Shown: positions 16,266 through 25,728, counted from the first letter of the stretch. The stretch: DNA of 64,000 nt from Paenibacillus_S sp043945595 (GCF_043945595.1 NZ_JBIFNP010000001.1:6076001-6140000); one strand, 5' to 3'. Numbers and translations: made by a program. The notes: generated from the sequence alone by a model not told the origin.

Positions 16266-17753
16266 TTAGTCACACCCGCATCCTATTTCCGCTTCCTCCG
16301 TAATCTTCGTCGGATAACGGTTGTCGAAACAGGCTGTGCAATGACCGCGGTTCAATTCCCCGCTAGGCCGACCGATAGCATTCAGCAAGCCGTCATGACT
16401 TAAGAAATGCAATGAGTCCGCATTGATCGCTTCACGAATTTCTTCGATCGACTTTTGCGCGGCAATCAGCTCTTTGCGGTCCGGCGTATCGATGCCGTAG
16501 AAGCAAGGATTTTTGAAAGGCGGCGAGCTGATCCGCACATGGACCTCCGTCGCTCCCGCTTCGCGGAGCATGTTCACGATACGCAGAGAAGTCGTGCCGC
16601 GGACGATGGAGTCGTCGATCATGACGACACGTTTCCCGGCCACGATGCTGCGCACGGCGCTCAGCTTCATTTTGACCCCTTGCTCGCGCAGCTCCTGGCT
16701 CGGCTGGATGAATGTCCGGCCGGTGTAGCGGTTCTTGATGAGCCCCAGCTCGTAAGGAATGCCCGTTTGCTCGGCAAATCCGATAGCGGCCGAAATACTG
16801 GAATCCGGCACGCCGGTAACGATATCCGCATCCACGAACGATTCCAGCGCCAGTTGGCGTCCCATCCGCTTCCGTGCGGAGTGGATATTGATTTCATCGA
16901 TATCGCTGTCCGGACGCGCGAAGTAGATATACTCCATTGCGCAGATCGCACGGCGGTTAATGGGCGCGAACCGATCCTCGACGAGCCTGTTGTTTTTCAT
17001 ATCGAGCACGAGCAGCTCGCCCGGCTCCACATCGCGGTAGTAGGTTCCTCCTACCGCGTCAAATGCGCAGGATTCCGATGCGAATAAGTAAGCATTGCCC
17101 AGCCGTCCCATCACGAGCGGACGGAGACCGTGAGGATCACGGGCGGCGATCAGCTTATCCTTCGTCTGAAACAAGAAGGCATAAGCTCCCTCGACCTTCA
17201 GCAGCGCTTCCTTGACCGCCAGTACAATGTCGTCGTGCTTGGAACGGGCAATGAGATGCGCCACGACTTCCGTATCGCTCGTTGTTTGGAAGATCGAGCC
17301 CTGGTTCTCCAGCTCTTTCTTGATCTCACCGGCATTGTGCAAATTCCCGTTCGTGGCAATCGCAAGATCGCCGCCGCGGTATTTGAACACGAGCGGCTGC
17401 GCGTTCGCCAGCTTGCTCTCGCCCGATGTTGAATAACGGACATGCCCGATAGCCGAAGGACCGACCAGCGTGCTGAGATTATCGTTATTGAACACTTCCT
17501 TGACCAGACCCATGTTGCGGTAGTAGCTGAAGCTTTCGCCGTTAGCGACGCAAATGCCCGCGCTCTCCTGACCGCGGTGCTGAAGCGCATGCAGACCGTA
17601 ATACGAAAGCGAAGCGGATTCGGGGTGACCGAACACCCCGAACACCCCGCATTCCTCGCGAAGCTTATCGAACAGCCCGTCATGACTGCCGATTCCTTCA
17701 TTATAGAAATTGCCTGTCCATAGCTGCTGCGATGCTTTTATTTCATCAGACAT
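16266..17753 (-). CDS. purF: Amidophosphoribosyltransferase
   Basis: Committing step of the pathway: PRPP plus glutamine to phosphoribosylamine. 495 residues. A short propeptide precedes the nucleophile Cys in LREECGVFGVFGHP. The PRPP-binding loop is VVMIDDSIVRGTT. The C-terminal cysteines (CTACF, GCGCD) fit the 4Fe-4S cluster of the Bacillus-type enzyme. ATG at 17753 is preferred because GGAAGGA lies upstream; the start overlaps the purL end by 16 bp. Confidence 0.97.
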   Translation of the reverse strand: MSDEIKASQQLWTGNFYNEGIGSHDGLFDKLREECGVFGVFGHPESASLSYYGLHALQHRGQESAGICVANGESFSYYRNMGLVKEVFNNDNLSTLVGPSAIGHVRYSTSGESKLANAQPLVFKYRGGDLAIATNGNLHNAGEIKKELENQGSIFQTTSDTEVVAHLIARSKHDDIVLAVKEALLKVEGAYAFLFQTKDKLIAARDPHGLRPLVMGRLGNAYLFASESCAFDAVGGTYYRDVEPGELLVLDMKNNRLVEDRFAPINRRAICAMEYIYFARPDSDIDEINIHSARKRMGRQLALESFVDADIVTGVPDSSISAAIGFAEQTGIPYELGLIKNRYTGRTFIQPSQELREQGVKMKLSAVRSIVAGKRVVMIDDSIVRGTTSLRIVNMLREAGATEVHVRISSPPFKNPCFYGIDTPDRKELIAAQKSIEEIREAINADSLHFLSHDGLLNAIGRPSGELNRGHCTACFDNRYPTKITEEAEIGCGCD

Positions 17754-19981
17754 GGAATCGCATCCTTCCAAACCTTTTCTAGTTGTGCAACCGATGCTTG
17801 GATGACTGGTTCAGCGTTCACTTGGATTTGTAGTTCTTGTCCTGTTACTTGACCTAATTGTTGAACCGGTACGCCTTGACCGGCGATATATGCTTTCAGC
17901 TCTTCCGCTTTCTCAGGCGATGCGCTGAGCAGGATACGGGATTGGCTCTCGCTGAACAAGGCGATATCATTGCGCAGCTCGCTTGCAAAGTTGACTTGAG
18001 CGCCAAGACGTCCGCTGATGCAGCTCTCCGCCAAGGCCACGGCCAGCCCGCCGTCAGACAAGTCATGCGCAGAAGCGACGAGGCCTTGTTGAATCGCGCC
18101 GAGAACGGTGTTCAGCAGTTTTTTCTCCACATCCAGATCCAATTGCGGAGGACGGCCTTCCGTTACGCCGTGCATGACATATTGGAACTCGCTGCCGCCA
18201 AGCTCCGCTTTGGTTTCGCCCAAGACGAAGATGACGTCGCCTTCTTGTTTGAAGCCTTGCGTTGTAATGTGATCCGTATCGTGTACGAGACCGACCATAC
18301 CGACAACCGGCGTCGGGTAGATCGCGCCTTTGGCATTCTCGTTGTACAAGCTGACGTTACCGCCGATAACCGGCGTTTCCAGCTTGCGGCACGCTTCCGC
18401 CATCCCGTCAGCGGCTTTCTCCAGCTGCCAGAAAATATCCGGCTTCTCCGGGGAACCGAAGTTCAGGTTGTCCGTGATGGCAAGCGGCTCGGCGCCGGAG
18501 CATACGTTGTTACGTGCCGCTTCCGCTACCGCGATCATGCCGCCCACTTCCGGATCAAGGTAAACGAAGCGTCCGTTGCAATCTGTAGACATCGACAGCG
18601 CTTTGCGCGAGCCATGAATCGTGACCACTGCCGCATCCGAACCCGGACGAACCGCCGTGCTTGTCCGAACCATGTAATCATATTGGTTATAAACCCATTC
18701 TTTGCTTGCTACCGAAGGGGAAGCCAGCACTTTTTGCAAAGCGCCGTTCAGATCGGTCACTTCCGCATAAGCGTTCGTATCGATCTTCGCGTTCTCTTCG
18801 TAGTATGCAGGCACTTGAGACGGTTTGTTATATACCGGGCATTCGTCCACGAGAGCCGTAACCGGCATATCGGCAACCATTTCGCCTTTGTGGAACAATT
18901 TCAGACGGCCGTCGTTCGATACTTTACCGACCTTCGCGCAGTGTAAGCCCCAACGTTCGAAAATCGCCTTCGCCTGCGCTTCATGCTTAGGCTCAACGAC
19001 GAACAGCATGCGCTCCTGGGACTCGGACAGCATCATTTCGTAAGGCGTCATGCCTTCTTCACGCTGCGGCACCTCGTCAAGGTACAGCTCCATGCCGTTG
19101 CCCGCTTTACTCGCCATCTCCGCGCTCGAGCAGGTCAAGCCCGCGGCGCCCATATCTTGAATGCCGAGCACGATACCGGAGTTGATCAGATCCAGGCAAG
19201 CTTCAAGCACCAGCTTCTCCATAAACGGATCGCCGACTTGTACCGCCGGACGCTTCGCTTCGGATTCCGCCGTCAATTCCTCGGATGCGAATGTTGCACC
19301 GTGGATTCCGTCACGGCCTGTTGCCGGTCCCACGTAAAAAACAGGGTTGCCTACGCCTTTGGCGACACCTTTTTGGATTTTATCGTGATCGATGATCCCT
19401 ACGCACATCGCATTAACGAGCGGGTTGCCTTCATAGCTCTCGTCGAACATGACTTCGCCGCCGACTGTCGGAATACCAATGCAGTTGCCGTAGCCCGCAA
19501 TACCGGAGACCACGTGCTCGAACAAATATTTCACGCGCTCATTTTCCAAACGGCCGAAGCGCAGGCTGTTCAGCAGAGCAACCGGGCGTGCGCCCATCGA
19601 GAAAATATCGCGGATAATGCCGCCCACACCTGTCGCAGCGCCTTGGAAAGGCTCGATGGCGGATGGATGGTTATGGCTTTCAATTTTGAATACGACCGCT
19701 TGGTTGTCGCCGATATCGACGATCCCCGCGCCTTCACCGGGACCCATCAATACGCGAGGGCCGGTAACAGGGAACTTGCGAAGCACAGGCTTCGAATTTT
19801 TGTAAGAGCAGTGCTCGGACCACATAACGCTGAACACGCCGATTTCCACATAGTTCGGTTGACGGCCCAAAAACCCGCAGATTTGTTCATACTCGGCATC
19901 GGTAACGCCCATCTGTTTGTAAATTTTCTGATCCGCGATTTGTTCTGCGGTTGGCTCCTTAGCCGATAACTGCTGCGCCAT
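17738..19981 (-). CDS. purL: FGAM synthase subunit PurL
   Basis: Synthetase subunit that turns FGAR into FGAM using ammonia supplied by PurQ. 747 residues, the small PurL form that needs PurS and PurQ as separate partners. Typical segments: SYKNSKPVLRKFP, KIESHNHPSAIEPFQGAATG, GAAGLTCSSAEMASKAG and SAHDLSDGGLAVALAES. ATG at 19981 has GGAGGG upstream and overlaps the purQ 3' end by 23 bp. Confidence 0.97.
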   Translation of the reverse strand: MAQQLSAKEPTAEQIADQKIYKQMGVTDAEYEQICGFLGRQPNYVEIGVFSVMWSEHCSYKNSKPVLRKFPVTGPRVLMGPGEGAGIVDIGDNQAVVFKIESHNHPSAIEPFQGAATGVGGIIRDIFSMGARPVALLNSLRFGRLENERVKYLFEHVVSGIAGYGNCIGIPTVGGEVMFDESYEGNPLVNAMCVGIIDHDKIQKGVAKGVGNPVFYVGPATGRDGIHGATFASEELTAESEAKRPAVQVGDPFMEKLVLEACLDLINSGIVLGIQDMGAAGLTCSSAEMASKAGNGMELYLDEVPQREEGMTPYEMMLSESQERMLFVVEPKHEAQAKAIFERWGLHCAKVGKVSNDGRLKLFHKGEMVADMPVTALVDECPVYNKPSQVPAYYEENAKIDTNAYAEVTDLNGALQKVLASPSVASKEWVYNQYDYMVRTSTAVRPGSDAAVVTIHGSRKALSMSTDCNGRFVYLDPEVGGMIAVAEAARNNVCSGAEPLAITDNLNFGSPEKPDIFWQLEKAADGMAEACRKLETPVIGGNVSLYNENAKGAIYPTPVVGMVGLVHDTDHITTQGFKQEGDVIFVLGETKAELGGSEFQYVMHGVTEGRPPQLDLDVEKKLLNTVLGAIQQGLVASAHDLSDGGLAVALAESCISGRLGAQVNFASELRNDIALFSESQSRILLSASPEKAEELKAYIAGQGVPVQQLGQVTGQELQIQVNAEPVIQASVAQLEKVWKDAIPCLMK

Positions 19982-20654
19982 TCTTTTCCCTCCATGTGCT
20001 CAAAATCGATGTGAACATCCGTTTGCCGTCCGCCGAACCGAGAAGCTCGTGCACCGCACGCTCCGGATGCGGCATCATGCCGAGTACGTTTCCTTGCTTG
20101 TTGCAAATCCCTGCGATATCTTCAACGGAACCGTTCGGATTGTTGCCCGCTTCATAACGGAACACGATTTGATTGTTTGCTTTAAGTTCAGCTAGCGTCG
20201 CATCGTCGCAGTAGTAGTTGCCTTCTCCGTGCGCGATCGGGATGTTGATCAGCTCGCCTTGATTATATTCGGATGTAAAAGGAGTATTCGTGTTTTCCAC
20301 CTGCAGCATTGCCGCGTGGCAGCGGAATTTCAACGATTGGTTGCGCAGCATCGCTCCCGGCAGCAGACCCGATTCCAGCAAAATCTGGAATCCGTTACAG
20401 ATGCCTAGTACATATTTACCCTGTTCAGCCGCTTGTACCAACGCGTTCATCACAGGCGCAAACCGTGCAATCGCTCCGGTACGCAAATAATCTCCGTAGG
20501 AGAATCCCCCAGGTACGATAATACAGTCATATTTCGATAGATCCGTTTCTGTATGCCAAACATAGCTAACAGGCTGGCCAATCGTTTCTTCTACCGCTTT
20601 GTAGCAGTCGATATCACAATTGGAGCCGGGAAACACCAGTACTGCGAAGTTCAT
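19959..20654 (-). CDS. purQ: FGAM synthase glutaminase subunit PurQ
   Basis: Class I glutamine amidotransferase that delivers ammonia to PurL. 231 residues starting MNFAVLVFPGSNCDIDCYKA. Nucleophile Cys in VLGICNGFQILLES and the His-Glu pair in GMMPHPERA. The start at 20654 has AAGGAGG upstream; six in-frame codons before it are not used. Confidence 0.97.
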   Translation of the reverse strand: MNFAVLVFPGSNCDIDCYKAVEETIGQPVSYVWHTETDLSKYDCIIVPGGFSYGDYLRTGAIARFAPVMNALVQAAEQGKYVLGICNGFQILLESGLLPGAMLRNQSLKFRCHAAMLQVENTNTPFTSEYNQGELINIPIAHGEGNYYCDDATLAELKANNQIVFRYEAGNNPNGSVEDIAGICNKQGNVLGMMPHPERAVHELLGSADGKRMFTSILSTWREKNGAAVIG

Positions 20655-20678
20655 TACGTGCTCCTCCTTCAAGTGGGA

Positions 20679-20921
20679 TTAGACCAATTCGTAGCGGTAG
20701 TCTTCAATAACCGTATTCGCCAGCAGCTTCTCGCACATGGCCTTCACGCGCTCTTCGGCAACGGCACGGTCGCTTGTGCCCAGCTCCAGCTCCAAATATT
20801 TGCCTACGCGTACCTTGCCCACTTCGTCAAAACCCATCGAATGCAGCGCGCCCTGCACGGCTACGCCTTGCGGATCGAGTACGCTTTGTTTGATCGTTAC
20901 ATAAACGGTTGCTTTTAACAT
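20679..20921 (-). CDS. purS: FGAM synthase subunit PurS
   Basis: 80-residue dimeric bridging subunit of the PurLQS complex. MLKATVYVTIKQSVLDPQG and ALHSMGFDEVGKVRVGKYLE are the family hallmarks. Ribosome binding site GGAGG upstream. Just upstream lies a 383-bp gap with palindromic element 3. Confidence 0.96.
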   Translation of the reverse strand: MLKATVYVTIKQSVLDPQGVAVQGALHSMGFDEVGKVRVGKYLELELGTSDRAVAEERVKAMCEKLLANTVIEDYRYELV

Positions 20922-20957
20922 GGGGGTAAATCCTCCTCTGGAGTGGGTGGTGGTAGT

Positions 20958-21149
20958 TATAAAAAGCTCAGCTTTTCCGAGAAAGGAGTGTGCTTCCGGC
21001 CGCTGTTGAATAAGGGTTTAATTAAATTGATTTAGCGGTAAAAATCCTTATTCAAAGGCGGCACGTAGACCGAGAGTTTCCGGAGGAAACTGGCTTCGTA
21101 AGCATATGCTCCAGCACATCTCCTTTCTCTCCAAAGTCGCTTTTTATAA
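20958..21149. repeat. Long palindromic element 3 (purC-purS gap)
   Basis: Outermost arms TTATAAAAAGC/GCTTTTTATAA, then GAGAAAGGAG..TGTGCT/AGCACA..CTCCTTTCTC, conserved core TCCGGCCGCTG (20995-21005), inner stem TTGAATAAGG/CCTTATTCAA, then AAGGCGGCACGTA. Two extra small hairpins (AGTTTCC/GGAAACT and AGCATATGCT) sit in the 3' half. It fills about half of the 20922-21304 gap; nothing else is recognisable there. Confidence 0.75.
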
Positions 21150-21304
21150 CGTAATATTTTATTTAATATAAAGAAAAGTTCAAAACCTAAACTACTTCTC
21201 AAAAGCGCGAGCCTTGCAGCTTGCCAATCCGCAGCACCATGCATCATGATAGCTTTATTTCAGAGAGTGAACTAAAGCGCTGCGAACTTTTTAATTCAGA
21301 CCTA

Positions 21305-22190
21305 TTACTTCACTAAACGATTGTAAATATCGCGGTAGCGGCGGGACGTTTCCTCAACCACATCGGCAGGCAAAGGAGCCGGCTCGCTGTTTTTATCCCA
21401 ATCGGTGCCGGACAAATAAGTCCGTACCGGTTCTTTATCCATGCTGTCGATCTCAATATCGAAAGCGTAGTTTTCCTTGGCCCAGAAACGGGAGGAATCC
21501 GGCGTAAAAATCTCATCGATCAAAATGATTTCTCCATCGATCAGACCGAACTCGAACTTCGTATCGGCGAGAATGATGCCGCGCTCTTCGCAATACTGGC
21601 GCGCGAATTCATACAGCATGAGGCTTTTCGCTTCCAGCTGCTCGGTCAGCTCCGCGCCGACCAATTGCTTCATGCGCTCAATCGAGATGTCCTCGTCGTG
21701 ACCGACATCGTTCTTCGCCGCCGGTGTGAAGATCGGCTGCGGAAAGCGCTCGTTCTTGCGCATGCCCTCCGGCAGCTGGTGGCCGTTGATCTCGCCGGTC
21801 TTCTCGTACTGGCGCCAGCCTCCGCCCGTAATGTAGCCGCGGACGACGCATTCGATATCGATGCGCTCGGCCTTTTTCGTAACCATGAAGCGGTCCTTCA
21901 TAATCTCACGATCCGTTACGAGATCGCCCAACTTATCTACATCGGTGTGAACGACATGGTTCGGCATCAGGTGAGCCGTCTGCTCGAACCAGAATTTGCT
22001 CAGGCTGTTCAGCACATTGCCCTTATCCGGCACGGCTGGAGACAATACCCAGTCAAAAGCGGAGATGCGGTCCGGTTACCGCAATCAAGAAATGCTCTCC
22101 CAAATCGTACAGCTCGCGTACTTTCCCTTTATACAGCAGCGGCGCTTTCACATACTGCTCGGCGCTCGAAATAGCCGTTGTCGAGACCAT
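21305..22190 (-). CDS. purC: SAICAR synthase (frameshifted near the N-terminus)
   Basis: Joins aspartate to CAIR. The main frame (SPAVPDKGNVLNSLSKFWFE, VECVVRGYITGGGW-like segment, ADTKFEFGLIDGEIILIDEI) lacks the first 49 residues. These lie in another frame: ATG at 22190 gives MVSTTAISSAEQYVKAPLLY, then KGKVRELYDLGEHFLIAVT. One extra G in the CCGG at 22072-22075 breaks the expected AVTDRISAFD. Correcting it gives about 294 residues. The gene should be needed for purine prototrophy, so a sequencing error is likely. Confidence 0.9.
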
Positions 22191-22240
22191 GGTTTCCGTG
22201 CTCCCCTGATATGATTTTGACAATCATTTATTTTAAAAAA

Positions 22241-23536
22241 TTAATTCAAACCAAGACGTGCAAAGATCGTATCCACATGCTTCAAGTGCCAAGCCGGATT
22301 GAAACAGTCTTCAATCTCCTCCAGGCTCAGCTGCTCGCGAATCGCGGGCGTGTTCTCGATGATATCGCGGAACGAGCGCTGCTCTTCCCAAGCCTGCATT
22401 GCTCTAGGCTGTACCGTGTCGTAAGCCTGCTCACGGCTGAAGCCTTTGTCGATCAGCTTCGTCATTACGCGGCCGGAGAAAGGAACGCCGTACGTGCTTT
22501 GCATGTTGCGCTTCATGTTCTCAGGGAACACCGTCAAGTTTTTGACGATGTTACCGAAACGGTTCAGCATGTAATTGATCAGCGTCGTCGCATCAGGCAA
22601 AATAATCCGTTCCACGGAGGAGTGGGAAATATCGCGTTCGTGCCACAAAGTCACGTTTTCGTATGCAGAAATCATATGGCCGCGAATCACGCGGGACAAG
22701 CCGGAAATGCTTTCGCAGCCGATCGGGTTGCGTTTATGCGGCATTGCGGACGAGCCCTTTTGACCTTTGGCGAACGGTTCTTCCACTTCACGGAATTCGC
22801 TCTTCTGCAGAGCGCGGATTTCCGTTGCAAACTTATCCAGCGAGGTAGCGATCAAAGCCAATGTAGCCATATACTCGGCATGACGGTCGCGCTGCAGCGT
22901 TTGCGTCGAGATCGGAGCCGGCTTCGTTCCCAGCTTATCGCAAACATACGTTTCAACAAACGGATCGATGTTCGCATAAGTGCCTACGGCGCCGGAGATT
23001 TTACCGTACTGCACGCCGTCAGCCGCAAAACGGAAACGCTCCAGGTTGCGTTTCATTTCTTCCCACCACAGAGCCATTTTCAAACCGAACGTCGTCGGCT
23101 CGGCATGAACCCCGTGTGTACGCCCCATCATCGGGGTATTTTTATATTCAATTGCTTTGTTCTTCAAGATTTCGATGAAGTTCAGCAAATCTTTTTCGAT
23201 AATTTCGTTGGCTTGTCTGAGCAAGTAGCCCAGCGCCGTATCGACCACGTCTGTGGAAGTCAAACCGTAGTGCACCCATTTGCGCTCCGGACCGACCTTC
23301 TCGGATACGGCACGGGTAAAAGCGATCACGTCATGACGCGTTTCCTGCTCGATTTCATAGATCCGGTCGATATCGAAGGCGGCGTTCTTGCGAAGCTCTA
23401 TTACGTCTTCCTTAGGGATAATCCCCAGCTCGGCCCACGCCTCACAGGAAAGCAGCTCCACCTCGAGCCATGCGTTAAATTTGTTCTCTTCCGTCCAAAT
23501 TCTGGCCATTTCCGGTCTGCTGTAACGTTCAATCAT
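22241..23536 (-). CDS. purB: Adenylosuccinate lyase
   Basis: Cleaves SAICAR and adenylosuccinate, releasing fumarate. 431 residues, normal length. MIERYSRPEMARIWTEENKF start and the fumarase/ASL signature GSSAMPHKRNPIGCE; active-site His in GRTHGVHAEPTTFGLK. About 50 bp upstream of purC and 26 bp after purK, in operon order. Confidence 0.97.
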   Translation of the reverse strand: MIERYSRPEMARIWTEENKFNAWLEVELLSCEAWAELGIIPKEDVIELRKNAAFDIDRIYEIEQETRHDVIAFTRAVSEKVGPERKWVHYGLTSTDVVDTALGYLLRQANEIIEKDLLNFIEILKNKAIEYKNTPMMGRTHGVHAEPTTFGLKMALWWEEMKRNLERFRFAADGVQYGKISGAVGTYANIDPFVETYVCDKLGTKPAPISTQTLQRDRHAEYMATLALIATSLDKFATEIRALQKSEFREVEEPFAKGQKGSSAMPHKRNPIGCESISGLSRVIRGHMISAYENVTLWHERDISHSSVERIILPDATTLINYMLNRFGNIVKNLTVFPENMKRNMQSTYGVPFSGRVMTKLIDKGFSREQAYDTVQPRAMQAWEEQRSFRDIIENTPAIREQLSLEEIEDCFNPAWHLKHVDTIFARLGLN

Positions 23537-23562
23537 TGTTTAAATCCTCCACTCTTATCGTC

Positions 23563-24771
23563 TCACTGTTTTTCTTTAGCTTCCCATATGTTTGAAGCGT
23601 CTATCCACTGCATGGCCGCTTCGACCGACTTCGCAAGCACGTTGACATGCCCCATCTTCCGGTTATGCTTCGACTCATGCTTGCCGTACAGATGCACTTT
23701 CGCGGTGACTCCGTCAACCTGCTCCGACTCCGGCTGCACGATCCAATCGAGCAGCGGCTCTACATGCTGCCCGAGGATATTGCCCATTACCACCGGCGTC
23801 ATCAGCTCCGTCGAGCCGAGCGGCAGATTGCAGATCGCCCGGACATGCTGCTCGAACTGCGACGTTTGGCAGGCGTCCATCGTGTAGTGTCCCGAGTTGT
23901 GCGGTCTCGGCGCAAGCTCGTTGACATAAAGCTCGCCGTCTGCCGTCAGGAACATTTCCACAGCGATCAGTCCGATCACATTCATCGACTCGGCTATGGC
24001 CATCGCCAGCCGTTCGGCTTCCCGCTGAATGCTGTCCGCCGTTCTCGCAGGTACGATGGATAGATGCAAAATATTGTTTATGTGAATATTCTCCGCGGCA
24101 GGGAAGGCCTTGATCTCCCCGCGGGGGCTTCTCGCCGCGATCACGGATAGTTCCTTGTCAAAATGGATAAACTGCTCCAGCACGAGCTCCGTCTTGGCCC
24201 GGCTCAGTTCTTCATAAGCGGCCTCAACCTCGTCCAGCGACCGGATAACCCATTGGCCTTTGCCGTCGTAGCCTCCGGTTGCCGTCTTGAGCACGCACGG
24301 CGTGCCGAACCGCTCTGCCTCCGTACGCAGCTGCGCAGCGCTGGTAATCTCGGCATAAGGCGCAACCTTGACGCCTGCCGCTTCAATCGCCCGTTTCTCC
24401 CGCAATCGGTGCTGCGTCGTATACAGAAGCTGGCTGCCCTGAGGAACGTAAGACTGCTCCATCAGCAGGGACGTCACGTCCGCATCGACATTCTCGAATT
24501 CATACGTAATGACATCGGATTGCTCAGCCAAGGCTTTGGCCGCTTCCACATCATGATACGCCGCTACGATCTGCCGGTTCGCCACCTGACCGCACGGCGC
24601 ATCCGGCGTCGGGTCGAGCGTCACGAACCGGTAGCCCATCGCTCTGCCGGACAGAGCGAGCATTCTCCCCAGCTGACCGCCGCCCAGGACGCCGATCGTT
24701 CCGCCGGGGCGGATCACCTTATCCGCGCCGCCACCGCTTGTTTGAGCTTGAATGGAATCGTTCAGGCTCAT
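23563..24771 (-). CDS. purK: N5-carboxyaminoimidazole ribonucleotide synthase
   Basis: ATP- and bicarbonate-dependent carboxylation of AIR. ATP-grasp protein of 402 residues with GTIGVLGGGQLGRMLALSG after a 22-residue non-conserved N-terminal extension, LKTATGGYDGKGQ, and YVNELAPRPHNSGHYT. The start overlaps the purE stop (ATGA); an internal start nearer PGGTIGVLG cannot be excluded. Confidence 0.96.
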   Translation of the reverse strand: MSLNDSIQAQTSGGGADKVIRPGGTIGVLGGGQLGRMLALSGRAMGYRFVTLDPTPDAPCGQVANRQIVAAYHDVEAAKALAEQSDVITYEFENVDADVTSLLMEQSYVPQGSQLLYTTQHRLREKRAIEAAGVKVAPYAEITSAAQLRTEAERFGTPCVLKTATGGYDGKGQWVIRSLDEVEAAYEELSRAKTELVLEQFIHFDKELSVIAARSPRGEIKAFPAAENIHINNILHLSIVPARTADSIQREAERLAMAIAESMNVIGLIAVEMFLTADGELYVNELAPRPHNSGHYTMDACQTSQFEQHVRAICNLPLGSTELMTPVVMGNILGQHVEPLLDWIVQPESEQVDGVTAKVHLYGKHESKHNRKMGHVNVLAKSVEAAMQWIDASNIWEAKEKQ

Positions 24772-25250
24772 GACAGCACGCTGCTTTCTATCGTCTGGCG
24801 GATGCCTTCGCGGCGTGCGCGCACTTTTTGCTGCAGCTGCGGATCGAACGCGCCGAGAATTTGGCCTGCCAGCAGTCCGGCATTCGTAGCTCCCGCATGT
24901 CCGATGGCGACTGTAGCCACCGGCACGCCGCCGGGCATTTGCACGATCGACAGCAGCGAATCCATCCCGTTCAGCGTCGACGTTTTCACAGGAACGCCAA
25001 TAACCGGCAGCTCCGTTTTTGCGGCAACCATACCGGGTAAATGAGCGGCGCCTCCCGCCCCTGCTATAATGACCTTCAACCCGCGTTCGCTTGCGGATTC
25101 AGCATACTCGAACATCAGGTCCGGCGTGCGGTGAGCGGAAACCACCCGTTTCTCATAAGGAATTCCGAGCTCCTCGAGCATATCGCAGGCATGCTTCATC
25201 GTTTCCCAATCGGACTGGCTTCCCATAATGACTCCAACAAGAACAGACAT
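24768..25250 (-). CDS. purE: N5-carboxyaminoimidazole ribonucleotide mutase
   Basis: Moves the carboxyl group to C4 of the imidazole, giving CAIR. 160 residues with VGVIMGSQSDWETM, VSAHRTPDLMFEYA and AGAGGAAHLPGMVA, the class I PurE motifs. ATG at 25250 with GGAGG at good spacing; the 16 in-frame codons upstream belong to the leader. First gene of the pur operon, under riboswitch control. Confidence 0.97.
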   Translation of the reverse strand: MSVLVGVIMGSQSDWETMKHACDMLEELGIPYEKRVVSAHRTPDLMFEYAESASERGLKVIIAGAGGAAHLPGMVAAKTELPVIGVPVKTSTLNGMDSLLSIVQMPGGVPVATVAIGHAGATNAGLLAGQILGAFDPQLQQKVRARREGIRQTIESSVLS

Positions 25251-25371
25251 TTCGAACCTCCGTGAGTGTGAGATACATTTTTTTGAGCCAAGGATCAACA
25301 GCTTTGTTCTCCCTAAAGAAGACTGCGTTGCACGCTCCTTCTGAAGAACCGTTCATCCGGTAATTCACCTC

Positions 25372-25402
25372 TTAAAAACAACCCCACAAAGTGGGGCTTA
25401 TG
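25372..25402 (-). terminator. Terminator-like hairpin at the end of the purE leader
   Basis: On the minus strand CCCCAC/GTGGGG (3-nt loop) is followed by TTGTTTTT, 120 bp before the purE start. It is the 3' part of the 75-nt repeat. The larger pairing CCCCGCAAAGT with ACTTTGTGGGG also uses it. Confidence 0.6.
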
Positions 25403-25454
25403 CTTCGAAGCGTACTCAGGTACTTTGCGGGGACCCCGAAAACATATAAATTCT
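25380..25454 (-). repeat. 75-nt multi-hairpin element, copy A (purE leader)
   Basis: Four small dyads in a row, read on the minus strand: CGGGG(T)CCCCG, GTACCTGAGTAC, GCTTCGAAGC and CCCCACTTTGTGGGG, ending in a T-run. A near-identical copy (two differences) is at 57483-57556. Each copy follows a Rho-independent terminator and is preceded by the same ATGATAGAATTTATATG. It may be an independent small RNA, a backup terminator or a mobile structural repeat. Confidence 0.7.
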
Positions 25455-25463
25455 ATCATATTA

Positions 25464-25506
25464 AAAAAACAAAGCGCCCAGTGGAAACACTTGCTTTACG
25501 CAAATC
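25464..25506 (-). terminator. Probable riboswitch-controlled terminator
   Basis: Minus strand: AAAGC..AGTG/CACT..GCTTT hairpin directly followed by GTTTTTTTAA, about 80 nt after the aptamer. Position and T-run fit the expression platform of the purine riboswitch. The antiterminator partner was not resolved by eye. Confidence 0.55.
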
Positions 25507-25584
25507 CCCCTCTGGACGACAAGTATGACCCCAAGCGCAAGTTAAGGCCATGCACCACCGTGCTGACCTCTTATTGAACGCTTC

Positions 25585-25654
25585 ACTCGTAGTCCAAAAA
25601 TTTATGGTTTTTGGGTAGATACTTTCGGGCCATATTCCCGACGTTATACGAGAC
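25585..25654 (-). promoter_or_regulatory. Purine riboswitch, guanine type
   Basis: Minus strand: P1 CTCGTA/TACGAG, conserved J1/2 TATAACG, P2 loop GGGAATATGGCCC, J2/3 GTATCTACCC, P3 with the CCATAAATT loop, then GGACTACGAG. These match the purine aptamer; the C of GGAC before TACG corresponds to position 74, which pairs with guanine or hypoxanthine. It lies between the promoter and purE, so guanine should shut the operon down. Confidence 0.92.
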
Positions 25655-25698
25655 GCTTCGACATTTTTTGCTAAAAACGAATCCTGTTTACTCTCTTA

Positions 25699-25728
25699 GT
25701 TTACCAGCCATGGAATGTTGCTGTCAAC
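25699..25728 (-). promoter_or_regulatory. Promoter of the pur operon
   Basis: Minus strand TTGACA (25723-25728), 18-bp spacer, TAAACT (25699-25704), about 45 nt before the aptamer. No clear PurBox pair was identified by eye. Confidence 0.6.

Noticed and set aside
22178..23887. 569-codon plus-strand frame opposite purB/purK
   Set aside because: Spans two real genes and their gap in antisense; no coding signature.
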